Assembly: GCA_020161355.1 (NCBI GenBank)
Contig: JAIUOF010000001.1
Coordinates: forward strand, 496,001 to 560,000
Origin: Bacteroidota bacterium
Lineage (GTDB): Bacteria > Bacteroidota > Bacteroidia > Cytophagales > Spirosomataceae
Length of the DNA: 64,000 bases
Reading direction: 5' to 3'
Shown here: positions 17,701 through 25,587 of the stretch, in pieces
Position numbering within the stretch: position 1 is the first letter of the stretch
Layout of the letters: each line of letters begins with the position of its first letter
Notes under the pieces: model-generated
Databases searched by the model: none
What the model was told of the DNA's origin: nothing
The model's input: the letters and a program-made list of their open reading frames with translations, nothing else
Position numbers and translations under genes: made by a program

Positions 17701-17887
17701 TGAGTTTCCCACCTTTGCATCAAAAGCTTTAAAATTTAAAAACTCACCAATTGTAACCACAGGTTTGAGCATCAGGGTCAATGTTTTGGGATATTTGGTA
17801 TTAGAACCGTATTTCGCAATACCCTATTATAATGGCAAAAAGCAAAATGTGGTTTCCGGTTTGAATTTTATGGTTCCGGGATGGTAA
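14765..17887 (+). CDS. Large secreted protein: MA-type metallopeptidase, PD40 propeller and C-terminal barrel
   Basis: 1040 aa with a signal peptide (FCFLPTVLIGQS). Residues 40-270 hold a gluzincin-like peptidase domain with HELVH at 137-141 and a downstream Glu (GLAEYMS, Glu173). Residues 290-560 contain PD40/TolB-like blades, seen in repeats such as PVISPDGKYFAYIS, SWSPDNRKLAIV, AWSPDGSKIAFTG and AWSPDGSELYFVSD. The last 400 residues are rich in aromatic beta strands and end YNGKKQNVVSGLNFMVPGW, like a surface-antigen barrel. It probably sits in the outer membrane with the peptidase exposed to the periplasm or cell surface. The combination suggests proteolysis linked to the envelope; the substrate is unknown. 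Confidence 0.65.
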   Translation: MPRRFVRLLSIFCFLPTVLIGQSQYFGQNKQRNKTNNFKVTQTPHFELYHYLENKNTIDEFLINSENWYKLHQNVFKMAFVKPNPVILYNSHPDFQETTAIGGEIGEGTGGVTEGFRTRVVMPLMYTNRQTDHVLGHELVHAFQYQTLTYGGDSTSLANIQNLPLFMVEGLAEYMSLGRNDSHTSMWMRDAVLNNDIPTIKDLVVKQHKYFPYRWGQAFWAYVTANYGDDIIRPLFKETAMFGIERAFISAFKMDTETFSQRFINDQKQYYNKQKENRETQIRGKLLASSKSGGEMNIAPVISPDGKYFAYISSRNVLSLDIYIAESATGKVIKKIESTSFGAHVDSYSFIETSGSWSPDNRKLAIVIQSKSKNKLLLIDIFTGEKKEYSPKDIDSFTHPAWSPDGSKIAFTGLKQGKSDLYLFDIQSHETIALTQDVFSDIQSAWSPDGSELYFVSDRSGRKNILAKEDFIIAKINIQTKAIEILSLFQHADNMNPQLSPNGKELYFLSDPDGFRNLYCYDISNKEIRKLTNFYTGISGITMYSPAISVASNSGEILYNYFSKGEYSIVKAVKTELLNESLSESLLSETGSILAPGNQINGADIVSTNLKADYLKTRIGHGEFKNLKYSPKFKLEYLANSGLGMSTSRFGTGVGGGITALFSDMLNNNQLMGTAALNGEIQDFGGQLFYLNQKRPLQFGISASHLPYRLLGGYSANKQDSVGMMNGLQYYNGEVNQRIVRLFIDEVSGFVYKPFSKNTRIEFGVSANWYSFGVKEYPQYGLIGYDRLENIIDFQPEYSGKPKKLDASELGYKGFNLGQTYVALVGDNTTFGTTAPLNGYRYRLELAKFIGSTSYNSILLDGRKYKYFKPFTFAGRFLYNGRLNPSNLELLNKINPLYLGYPWNMHGFWGNALSKQTGFITQENLQGEQMALANFEIRLPFTGPEKLALFKFDYLPSDLNFFVDAGQIWSASNKPGQTNEFPTFASKALKFKNSPIVTTGLSIRVNVLGYLVLEPYFAIPYYNGKKQNVVSGLNFMVPGW

Positions 17888-17892
17888 TTTTT

Positions 17893-17923
17893 TTTGAAAT
17901 TAAAAAAAATGATGTTAGTTTTG
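17893..17923 (+). promoter_or_regulatory. Promoter of tRNA-Ala
   Basis: TTTG at 17893-17896 and TAGTTTTG at 17916-17923 are separated by 19 bp. This is an exact fit to the Bacteroidota sigma-A consensus, 13 bp before the tRNA 5' end. Confidence 0.8.
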
Positions 17924-17936
17924 CATAAGAAAAAAC

Positions 17937-18010
17937 GGGGATGTAGCTCAGTTGGCTAGAGTACTTGACTGGCAGTCAAGGGGTCGTCGGTTCGAGCCCG
18001 ATCTTCTCCA
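17937..18010 (+). tRNA. tRNA-Ala (anticodon GGC)
   Basis: A 74-nt cloverleaf. The anticodon stem CTTGA/TCAAG encloses the loop CTGGCAG, giving anticodon GGC. The acceptor stem carries a G3-U70 pair, the alanine identity element. The T arm reads GTTCGAG and the D arm GTAGCTCAGTTGG. CCA is not encoded (A73 is followed by CAA). Confidence 0.95.
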
Positions 18011-18011
18011 C

Positions 18012-18038
18012 AAAAAAGCCTCTTCATGAGGCTTTTTT
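18012..18038. terminator. Terminator shared by tRNA-Ala and hisC
   Basis: AAAAAAGCCTC and GAGGCTTTTTT pair over 11 bp with a 5-nt loop. The hisC stop codon (18024-18026) lies in the hairpin loop, so the structure ends both converging transcripts. Confidence 0.85.
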
Positions 18039-19085
18039 GCTATAAAATCCTTCTATTTCCTCTAATAACTTTTGATTTTCTTCCTGACTTCCAACAGTAA
18101 TCCTAAGGCTTTCTTCGCATAGAATCACGTTTGTGCGATCCCGAATAATGATTTTTTTATCAAGCAGAGATTCGAATAATTCCTTCGCTTTTTCAAATTT
18201 CACCAAAAGCATATTGGAATCAGACTTTACAATATTTTTTACAAATGAAAATCCGGATAATTTACTTTCCAGTTCCTCACGATTTTTAATAATGACCTTC
18301 ACAAATTCGTTTTTTACTTTTTCATTTCCCAGAGCTTCAAGAAGCTTATGCTGAGTCAAAATATTTAGATTGTAAGGATACTTTATTTTATTTAATATTT
18401 TGATCAAGAATGGATTACAGTAGGCCACACCTAATCTAAGACCCGCCATTCCCCAGGCTTTTGAAAAAGTTTGTAATACCACCAGATTGGGAAATTCCTC
18501 CAACTTTTCAATAAAAGAGGCTGTATCGGCAAAATCAATATATGCTTCATCTACCACAATCAACTTTTCAGGAAAGGCTTTGATAAGTTGCAAAATACTT
18601 CCTGGCTCGATAAGATTTCCACTGGGGTTATTGGGCGAACAAACCCAAATAATTTTTGTTGCAGTATTTACCGTATCAAAAACTCCATCCATATCAATCT
18701 GAAAATCAGCAGACAAAGGCACCTCAATCACCTCAACCTGTTGAATATCAGCACAAACTTTATACATCCCATAGGTAGGAGGAAGGATAAGAATATTGTT
18801 TTCCTTAGGTTCACAAGTTGCCTTTAAGATCAAATCAATTGGTTCGTCTGAGCCATTTCCCAGGAAAATATTTTCAGGTTGAACGTTTTTAATGCCGGCT
18901 AATTTTTTTTTGATTTCCCACTGGTAGGGATCGGGATAGCGGTTATGAGCTTCACCTGTAACCGATTCAAAGGGATTTTCGTTGGCATCGAGAAAAATTC
19001 CTTCTGTTCCGGAATATTCATCTCTTGCCGAAGAATAGGGTTTTAATGCCAATAAATGGGGACGAATCAAAGCCTCGAAGTTCAT
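18024..19085 (-). CDS. hisC: Histidinol-phosphate aminotransferase
   Basis: A 353-aa class-I/II PLP aminotransferase. The PLP lysine is Lys209 in TFSKAWGMAGLRLG. Other signatures are LDANENP, the NRYPDP segment, the phosphate-cup GNGSDEPID, CSPNNPSGN and VVDEAYIDF. It would convert imidazole-acetol phosphate to histidinol phosphate. It is not inside a his operon: the upstream neighbour is menC, 49 bp away on the same strand. It might therefore serve another aromatic transamination, though the motifs fit HisC well. Its 3' end forms part of the shared terminator. Confidence 0.88.
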   Translation of the reverse strand: MNFEALIRPHLLALKPYSSARDEYSGTEGIFLDANENPFESVTGEAHNRYPDPYQWEIKKKLAGIKNVQPENIFLGNGSDEPIDLILKATCEPKENNILILPPTYGMYKVCADIQQVEVIEVPLSADFQIDMDGVFDTVNTATKIIWVCSPNNPSGNLIEPGSILQLIKAFPEKLIVVDEAYIDFADTASFIEKLEEFPNLVVLQTFSKAWGMAGLRLGVAYCNPFLIKILNKIKYPYNLNILTQHKLLEALGNEKVKNEFVKVIIKNREELESKLSGFSFVKNIVKSDSNMLLVKFEKAKELFESLLDKKIIIRDRTNVILCEESLRITVGSQEENQKLLEEIEGFYSKKAS

Positions 19086-19134
19086 AAATGCGTTTTTTCT
19101 GCAAATTTACCAAAAATACCCCGCAAGCTAAAAC

Positions 19135-20202
19135 TCATTTGAAATATTCCAGATTCCAATCTAAATCTTTTCTATATCTGATCTTACCGTTTTCAACCGT
19201 CAAAGGAGAATCAAAATTGTTATAGTAAAGCTGTCCGGTGCCTAATCCTTGAGGAAGAAGATTATTGGGATACTCTTCAGCAAGCTGACATACGGCATTT
19301 AATCCTATATTTGATTCCAATGCTGAGGTTAGCCACCATTTAATGTTATTTTTCTCAGCGAGATTAATCCATTCCCTGCTACCTGAAACTCCTCCCATTA
19401 AACTCGGTTTCAAAATGATATATTGGGGATTTATAGCAAGCAGCAGGTCCTCTTTTGATACACCTGGGTTAATCAACTCCTCATCTAAAACTATAGGAAT
19501 GGGAGAATTTTGGCACAAATATGCCATTTCTTCAATTTGATTAACTTCGATGGGCTGTTCAATACTATGAATTGAAAATTCAGAAAGTTTCTTTAATTTT
19601 TCCAAAGCATCTGCTTTTGAAAATCCACCGTTTGCATCAACTCTCAGGGTAATTTCCCCGGGAGAGAATTCTTTCCTAAGGTTTTTGATTATTTCCAATT
19701 CTTCTTCAAATCCCAGAGCCGCTATTTTCAATTTGATGGTATCAAAACCTGCTTCAATTTTCTCTCTGATTTGTTTTTGCATAAAATCAACAGACCCCAT
19801 CCACACCAATCCATTTATTGAAATTGGTTTTTCATTTTGATAAAAGTCGTTTTCAAAAATTAACCTTTTTCCAGCATTTTTTAAATCCAGTAGAGCCGTT
19901 TCAAGTGCAAACCTGACACTTGGAAAATCGTCCAAACTTTCAATTAACTTCTCAAATTCAGATTCACTTTCGATGCTATTTATTTTATTTACAATTTCTT
20001 GTATTTTATTTTCAGCTTTTTCACCAAAATCAATGCTAAGCCCTTTTAAAGGCCCTGCTTCTCCAATTCCATATATTTCAGGTATGTTTTTTTTATAAAT
20101 TTTCAAGAAATAAGAATCTTTATTTCTTAAAACTCCTCTTGATGTACCTGCATCAAATCTAAAATTTAACGTATGTTTGTAGTATTGAGCAGCAAAAGCC
20201 AT
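19135..20202 (-). CDS. menC: o-Succinylbenzoate synthase (enolase superfamily)
   Basis: A 355-aa protein of the muconate-lactonising subgroup. The acid/base Lys pair is KxK (Lys157, Lys159) and the metal ligands are Asp189 (RVDANGGF), Glu215 (SIEQPI) and Asp240 (VLDEE). The second catalytic Lys is Lys265 (LKPSLMGGV). The N-terminal AGTSRGVLRNKDSYFLKI is characteristic of Bacteroidota MenC, which makes o-succinylbenzoate for menaquinone. Dipeptide epimerase is the main alternative but is less likely. Other men genes are outside the window. Its start codon lies 2 bp from the lpxK start on the other strand. Confidence 0.82.
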   Translation of the reverse strand: MAFAAQYYKHTLNFRFDAGTSRGVLRNKDSYFLKIYKKNIPEIYGIGEAGPLKGLSIDFGEKAENKIQEIVNKINSIESESEFEKLIESLDDFPSVRFALETALLDLKNAGKRLIFENDFYQNEKPISINGLVWMGSVDFMQKQIREKIEAGFDTIKLKIAALGFEEELEIIKNLRKEFSPGEITLRVDANGGFSKADALEKLKKLSEFSIHSIEQPIEVNQIEEMAYLCQNSPIPIVLDEELINPGVSKEDLLLAINPQYIILKPSLMGGVSGSREWINLAEKNNIKWWLTSALESNIGLNAVCQLAEEYPNNLLPQGLGTGQLYYNNFDSPLTVENGKIRYRKDLDWNLEYFK

Positions 20203-20204
20203 AA

Positions 20205-21209
20205 ATGTTACAGTTTTTCAGGTATTTATTATTCCCTTTTTCAATAATTTACAAAGTTATTACAACTTTAAGAAACCTGCTATTTGATTTTGGAATTCTA
20301 AAATCAATAACTCCGGTTCTACCTTCAATTGGAGTTGGTAACCTTACTGTAGGCGGTACCGGAAAAACAACAGTTGTGGACTATCTGATTGAAAAACTGA
20401 AGAAAGACAATCAAATTACGGTTATCAGTAGGGGATATGGTCGAAAAACGAAAGGTTTGAGAGAAATTACAAATCTTGAAAATCCTGAAACAGTTGGTGA
20501 CGAACCTTTTATGTTATACGAAAAACATCAGGGGCTTAGTTTTATTGTATCTGAAAGCAGGAAAAAAGCTCTGGAATATCTTAAAAAAAAGGAATCAAAA
20601 TCCGATTTGATAATTTTTGATGACGTTTTACAACACCGCCATGTGAAACCAAAAACAATGATTATGCTTTCAGATTTCAGCAGACCATTCTACGAAGATG
20701 TACTTTTACCCACCGGAAACCTGAGAGAAAGTCGGATTGGGGCAAAAAGAGCCAATATAGTTTTAGTATCGAAATGCCCGATAGATTTAGATACTGCTGA
20801 AAAAGAGAACATCAGGCTCCAAATTTCAAAATATTCAAATGCTGAAATTTATTTTTCAAAAATGGAAAGTACTTTAGAAAAAAAAACAATTAATACGGAA
20901 CTGACTCAAAGTGAAAAAGTAATTTTGGTTTCGGGTTTGGCCAACAATAAACAATTTTTTGAATCCATTGCAAATAGGTATCAGATCCAATTTCATTATA
21001 AATATCCCGACCATTTTCAATATTCTGAATCAGAGATTTCCGAAATATTAAAGTCTAATCTTCCGATAATTACAACTGAAAAGGATTTTGTGAAAATAAA
21101 AAAAATAATACCCCGAAATTCTAATCCAGCGATTTACGTTTCTAAAATAATGTTAAAAATTGAAAATGAGGCAGGATTTTGGGATTCCATCAGGTCTAAA
21201 CTCAAATAA
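20205..21209 (+). CDS. lpxK: Tetraacyldisaccharide 4'-kinase (lipid A synthesis)
   Basis: A 334-aa inner-membrane kinase that phosphorylates the 4' position of the lipid A disaccharide. The N-terminal membrane-associated helix (FFRYLLFPFSIIYKVITT) precedes the P-loop VGNLTVGGTGKTT at about 44-56. The family hallmark appears as DDVLQHRHVKP (DDGFQHR in E. coli) and LPTGNLRESRIGAKRA. Length fits the family. Start codon choice is supported by the match of the whole N-terminus. The divergent start with menC leaves no spacer, so the promoter must lie inside menC or be shared. Confidence 0.9.
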   Translation: MLQFFRYLLFPFSIIYKVITTLRNLLFDFGILKSITPVLPSIGVGNLTVGGTGKTTVVDYLIEKLKKDNQITVISRGYGRKTKGLREITNLENPETVGDEPFMLYEKHQGLSFIVSESRKKALEYLKKKESKSDLIIFDDVLQHRHVKPKTMIMLSDFSRPFYEDVLLPTGNLRESRIGAKRANIVLVSKCPIDLDTAEKENIRLQISKYSNAEIYFSKMESTLEKKTINTELTQSEKVILVSGLANNKQFFESIANRYQIQFHYKYPDHFQYSESEISEILKSNLPIITTEKDFVKIKKIIPRNSNPAIYVSKIMLKIENEAGFWDSIRSKLK

Positions 21210-21262
21210 TCAAGATAAAATCACGTAATTTGTATTTTAATTGAAAAGCAAAAAACTGCTTT

Positions 21263-23113
21263 ATGCGTTTTAGAAATCTCATTCTTTTAATAATATCTAC
21301 GAGTTTAAATTCATTCGGTCAAATTCTGGATGACTCTACCAAACAAGTCTATGGGTTCAATTCTGTTTATTGTATTACTGAAAATTACCTACTTAAAAAT
21401 CAAAAAATTGAACATCGGCCCGATACATTAATACATAATTTTTACAAATCTGACATAATACTTAAAAATAACTGGCAGTATCAGGATCTTGGCAATGTGG
21501 GAACTGCTCAAAAATCCTTTTTTTTCCGCCCTGATAAAAATATTAGCCAGCAAGCAGGCTATCATGTTTTCGAATTATATGCTCCCAAAATTGAAGATTT
21601 TAAATTCTATCATACCAGATCCCCCTATACAGATCTAAACTACACCCAGGGATTTAAGGGATATTCGAGGCTTGATTTTTTGCATAGTCAAAACATTAAT
21701 AAACAGCTGAATATTACACTGGAGGTAAGCAAATTTAATAGCTCCAAGCAAATCGACGCTGTCACGGCTGAAGATAAACTGGTGGACCACTGGATGTATA
21801 ATATTGGGGGCAACTATTTTTCCAAAAATAAAAAATATCAGTTACTAGCGGCATTTTTCCACTTCAATCATTCCCAAAATGAACAAGGGGGAATTTTAGA
21901 AAAATCAAATCTGAGTATAAAACCCGAAGATCTCCTGGCCAACTACCGAAACAATTATTCTGGACAACTATTGGCAGGAGTTTATAACCGAGAAAAGTGG
22001 AACAATTTTCATCTTTTTCATCAAATGATATTAAAAAATGGCTTTCAGATTTTTCAGAGTGTTGATTTTCAACATGAAAAAAGAATTTTCCTGGACCCAC
22101 TTCTCTCTAAAAATAAATTCGCTAAGGCGTACCGACTCGATAGCTCAATCAGCGTAAATGACACCTTGAAGACCAATTTTCTTTTCAATGCATTTAATCA
22201 TAAAATTGGTTTCAAAGGAAGATTTAAGGGTTTTAACTATGAAGTCTATGGAAGACAAAGATTATATAATCAAGAGAACCGTTATTTTGAAAATCTGAAT
22301 CAAAACCTCAAACCTGAGATATTTTTTGGAGGAGCACTCAGATACTTCTTTCCTGATTCTTCGAATTTCCTGAATGCAGACGGCGAATTTTCAATCAATA
22401 GTTTTTACGTAAACGGAATCATTTCTTTTAAAGGACTTCAGGGACAGTTTTTCCAGTCTATCAGGCCTGCCGGTTTATTTTTCGAAAATTATGATAATGG
22501 TATTTTTAGTTGGAAAAATAATTTTGGAGCCATTTCCAATACATTTATTAAAGCTTCTTATGATTTAAACTTTGGTAAAATCAGGTTTCAACCTGCTGTT
22601 TCCAACACTTTATATGCCAATTATATCTATTTAAATAGAGAACTTTCGCCACAACAAGCCTCATCGGCATTTACAGTTTTGCAAATCCAAGCTCTAATTG
22701 GCTATCAAAAAGGAAGAGTTAATTTGTCAACTGTTTTTGATTTAGGTTTAAACTCCAATTCGGATATTTTTCGGTTGCCCAAATTTCAGAATTACACCAA
22801 TGCTGAATTTGACATCACTTATGCAAAGGTTTTGCATATTAAAACCGGCCTCGACTTTTTTTATAAGTCAAAATATGCAGCTGAAGCCTATTCACCGATG
22901 CTGAATCATTTTTATTTGCAGGATGATTTTAAGGTATGGGGAAGTTTTGTGGTGGATCCTTATCTCAGTTTCAACATCAATAAAGTAAGATTGGCTTTTA
23001 AGTTTGGTCATGTAAATCAGGGACTTCCCAATAATGGATTTTATGTGAGCCCTTATTATTTGGCTATGCCAAGAGCATTTTTGCTGAAAGTAAACTGGCC
23101 TCTATTTGATTAA
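21263..23113 (+). CDS. Putative porin, outer-membrane barrel (Porin_10-like)
   Basis: 616 aa with a signal peptide (LILLIISTSLNSFGQ). The N-terminal part has the family pattern (DTLIHNFYKSDIILKNNW, YQDLGNVGTAQKSFFF, then FKFYHTRSPYTDLNY). The rest is a run of aromatic beta strands to a terminal strand AFLLKVNWPLFD. This matches the putative porin family of Bacteroidota, of unknown substrate. It sits 53 nt after lpxK on the same strand and may be co-transcribed with it. Its stop overlaps the convergent DUF4286 gene by 4 bp. Confidence 0.75.
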   Translation: MRFRNLILLIISTSLNSFGQILDDSTKQVYGFNSVYCITENYLLKNQKIEHRPDTLIHNFYKSDIILKNNWQYQDLGNVGTAQKSFFFRPDKNISQQAGYHVFELYAPKIEDFKFYHTRSPYTDLNYTQGFKGYSRLDFLHSQNINKQLNITLEVSKFNSSKQIDAVTAEDKLVDHWMYNIGGNYFSKNKKYQLLAAFFHFNHSQNEQGGILEKSNLSIKPEDLLANYRNNYSGQLLAGVYNREKWNNFHLFHQMILKNGFQIFQSVDFQHEKRIFLDPLLSKNKFAKAYRLDSSISVNDTLKTNFLFNAFNHKIGFKGRFKGFNYEVYGRQRLYNQENRYFENLNQNLKPEIFFGGALRYFFPDSSNFLNADGEFSINSFYVNGIISFKGLQGQFFQSIRPAGLFFENYDNGIFSWKNNFGAISNTFIKASYDLNFGKIRFQPAVSNTLYANYIYLNRELSPQQASSAFTVLQIQALIGYQKGRVNLSTVFDLGLNSNSDIFRLPKFQNYTNAEFDITYAKVLHIKTGLDFFYKSKYAAEAYSPMLNHFYLQDDFKVWGSFVVDPYLSFNINKVRLAFKFGHVNQGLPNNGFYVSPYYLAMPRAFLLKVNWPLFD

Positions 23114-23403
23114 AATCTTTCAAGAATCGTCTCAAAATTGAGTACATTTTCACCAAAAAGACGTGATTTTTCTTTGATAAGTTTACTAAATTCACTGGAT
23201 TGAAAATGTTCAAGTTTTTCAATTGTATCCAAATTTATCTGCAAAGAATAATTCAAATGACCTTCCTCAACCCGTGTATGAATCCTGAGTGGTTGAACCG
23301 AAATAGATTGCCTTTCAAAAAAAATCTCCTTGTTCTTGAGCCAGCTTTCAAAATGTTCGGCAAAATTCTGATGAACAACAAAAGTGATATTATATATATA
23401 CAT
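23110..23403 (-). CDS. DUF4286 family protein
   Basis: A 97-aa cytosolic protein starting MYIYNITFVVHQNF, the usual opening of DUF4286. It has an alternating strand-helix pattern of the ferredoxin-like type (SLQINLDTIEKLEHF). The biochemical role is unknown. Its ATG immediately follows the U-tract of a strong terminator hairpin that ends the upstream DUF6580 gene, so there is practically no room for a promoter or leader unless readthrough or overlap occurs. The 3' end overlaps the porin gene by 4 bp. Confidence 0.75.
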   Translation of the reverse strand: MYIYNITFVVHQNFAEHFESWLKNKEIFFERQSISVQPLRIHTRVEEGHLNYSLQINLDTIEKLEHFQSSEFSKLIKEKSRLFGENVLNFETILERF

Positions 23404-23429
23404 AAAAAAAAGAGGTACAAAGTACCTCT
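23403..23429 (-). terminator. Terminator of the DUF6580 gene, touching the DUF4286 start codon
   Basis: On the - strand AGAGGTAC and GTACCTCT form an 8-bp perfect stem with a 3-nt loop, followed by an uninterrupted run of T that ends in the ATG of the DUF4286 gene. Confidence 0.8.
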
Positions 23430-23452
23430 AAATTAAAATTTTAAAGCTTCTA

Positions 23453-24019
23453 TTAATAATTTTTGGAAAATGAAAATCCAAAATTTCTAACCAGATGATA
23501 AGTTCCAAAAATAAAGCCTGTGAACATTAAATCACCCACCAGCATATTTTTGAAAAATGGAATACCTGCAGAATAACTGGCAATGATTCCCTGCATATTG
23601 TGAGGATAATATCCCAAAGTAGCATTTACTTCCGCAGATGCAGGATAGAATAATGCAAAATTGGTAATTAAGAAAAATAAAGTAGTTGATATCAACGATG
23701 CTAATCCTAGATTTACCAAAGATACTTTTTTCAATAAAAAATATGCTGATACTCCAATAAGTGCATAAGCGAGATAAACTACTGGAAGCAATTCGTGGAA
23801 ACCTTGTCCTGTTTTTAATTCCAGCACAATATCACTGAATAAAATAAAACTTATTGGAACCAGAAATCTGAATATATTTTTTTGGAAATAAGCCACCCCA
23901 AAAAGCATAATACCTACCATTGGTGTAAAATTTCCGGGATGATCGACTAGTCTGCTAATGGTAGCAATACTCAACAGACCTAAAACCAATAGTATATTTT
24001 TTATTTCTGACTTTTGCAT
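23453..24019 (-). CDS. DUF6580 family membrane protein
   Basis: A 188-aa protein with about five to six hydrophobic helices. The first loop carries the family motif HPGNFTPMVGIMLFGVAYF; further helices include FLVPISFILFSDIVLEL and SLISTTLFFLITNFALF. Family members are annotated as putative transport proteins resembling ECF-type S components, often linked to cobalamin or cobalt neighbours elsewhere; nothing here shows a substrate. It stands between the ATP-grasp gene (55 nt upstream) and the terminator at 23403-23429. Confidence 0.7.
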   Translation of the reverse strand: MQKSEIKNILLVLGLLSIATISRLVDHPGNFTPMVGIMLFGVAYFQKNIFRFLVPISFILFSDIVLELKTGQGFHELLPVVYLAYALIGVSAYFLLKKVSLVNLGLASLISTTLFFLITNFALFYPASAEVNATLGYYPHNMQGIIASYSAGIPFFKNMLVGDLMFTGFIFGTYHLVRNFGFSFSKNY

Positions 24020-24074
24020 AAAATATTTTTTTACAAAATTATTAAATTTCTAACTTAATATACTATGAAAAAAA

Positions 24075-25508
24075 TCATTTTTTTAATACCCATGTATCCT
24101 TGCTTCCACCACCTTGAGAAGAATTTACTACCAAAGAGCCCTTTTTCAATGCTACCCGGGTCAATCCACCGGGCGTTACATAAATTTCCTCACCATAAAT
24201 AATATACGGTCTAAGGTCAACATGCCGGGCTTCGATGTTTTCACTAATCAGACAAGGAGAGGTACTGAGAGAAATAGTGGGTTGAGCAATATAATTTCGG
24301 GGATTCTCTTTGATTCGCTTCCTAAATTCCTCATGGTCGGCTTTTGTTGCTTTAGGGCCGATCAACATACCATACCCTCCGGCCTCATTGGCTTCTTTCA
24401 CCACCAGTTTTTCGATATTCTCGAGCACATAATTCATCTCAGAAGGATTTTCACATAGATATGTTTCTACATTATTGAGCAAAGCATCTTCACCTAAATA
24501 ATATTTTATGATTTTAGGCACATAAGCATATACTACTTTGTCGTCAGCAACTCCGGTACCTAATGCATTTGCTAATCCCAGATTTCCTTTGGCATAAGCC
24601 TGAAAAATATTTGGAATCCCAATCATCGAAGACTTATTGAAGTAAATAGGGTCAATAAACAAATCATCAAGCCTGCGGTACAATACATCTACGGTTTTGA
24701 ATCCCCGTGTGGTTCGCATTTTCAAAATATCGTTTTCGACAGTCAGATCGCGGTAATCTACCAATTCTACACCCATTTGCTGTGCCAAATACGAATGCTC
24801 ATAATAAGCTGAATTATAAATCCCTGGAGTTAAAACTGCAATTGTCGGTTCGGTTTTTCCTGAAACAAATTTCAATGCTTCAAAAAGCTTCTCAGGGTAT
24901 TCTGAAATAGACCTGACATTGGATTTGGATAATAAACCTGACAACCCCTGTTTGGATAGTTCACGCCCCTGAAGCATATATGAAACCCCTGAAGGGCATC
25001 TTAAATTATCTTCCAGAATTACAAATTCACCTTTTTCATTTCTGATAAGGTCAGTACCGGTGATATGAATGAAAATATCTTTCAAAGGTCTGATATCCAT
25101 ACATTCTTTCAGAAATCCTTTACTTGACAACACCACATCTGAAGGAATAGCTTTGTCTTTAAGAATCTTTTGATCTGAATAAATATCTTTTAGAAACTCA
25201 TTAAGTGCAAAAATCCTTTGTTTTAGACCTGCTTCCAGTATTTCCCATTCTTTAGCCTTAATAATTCTGGGGATAATATCTATCGGAATAATACGCTCAG
25301 TACCACCCTCTTCTGAGTACACATTAAAAGTAATACCCATGTTTACCATTGTACTTTCTAAATTTTTCTGCCTTTGTTTCAATTCTTCGATGTTCATTTC
25401 GTTGAAATAATTAAAGACAGATTCCAAATCATGATGTGGCATGGAATTTTCTGTTACCAATTCATCATAGAACTTGGTACTATAGTAATTTGCAAAGTTT
25501 TCATTCAT
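24075..25508 (-). CDS. Circularly permuted ATP-grasp protein
   Basis: A 477-aa protein of the circularly permuted type-2 ATP-grasp group (older DUF404/DUF407). Characteristic blocks are DIIPRIIKAKEWEILEAGLKQR, FIHITGTDLIRNEKGEF with VILEDNLRCPSGVSYML, LYRRLDDLFIDP, ANALGTGVADDKVVYAYVP and VVKEANEAGGYGML. Such proteins are thought to form an amide bond in a peptide-like product, usually next to an alpha-E domain protein and a transglutaminase. Neither partner is seen here, so this copy is isolated. The product is unknown. Confidence 0.85.
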   Translation of the reverse strand: MNENFANYYSTKFYDELVTENSMPHHDLESVFNYFNEMNIEELKQRQKNLESTMVNMGITFNVYSEEGGTERIIPIDIIPRIIKAKEWEILEAGLKQRIFALNEFLKDIYSDQKILKDKAIPSDVVLSSKGFLKECMDIRPLKDIFIHITGTDLIRNEKGEFVILEDNLRCPSGVSYMLQGRELSKQGLSGLLSKSNVRSISEYPEKLFEALKFVSGKTEPTIAVLTPGIYNSAYYEHSYLAQQMGVELVDYRDLTVENDILKMRTTRGFKTVDVLYRRLDDLFIDPIYFNKSSMIGIPNIFQAYAKGNLGLANALGTGVADDKVVYAYVPKIIKYYLGEDALLNNVETYLCENPSEMNYVLENIEKLVVKEANEAGGYGMLIGPKATKADHEEFRKRIKENPRNYIAQPTISLSTSPCLISENIEARHVDLRPYIIYGEEIYVTPGGLTRVALKKGSLVVNSSQGGGSKDTWVLKK

Positions 25509-25551
25509 AATTTCTTTGGTTATTGTTACTGTAAATCAATCTATTTAAACC

Positions 25552-25559
25552 TATTTTTG
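25552..25559 (+). promoter_or_regulatory. Putative -7 element for the DUF5723 gene
   Basis: TATTTTTG fits TAnnTTTG exactly, 28 nt before the ATG at 25588. No TTTG at the right spacing upstream was found. Confidence 0.4.
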
Positions 25560-25587
25560 CAAACCCAATTTCAACAAAACAGGATTA

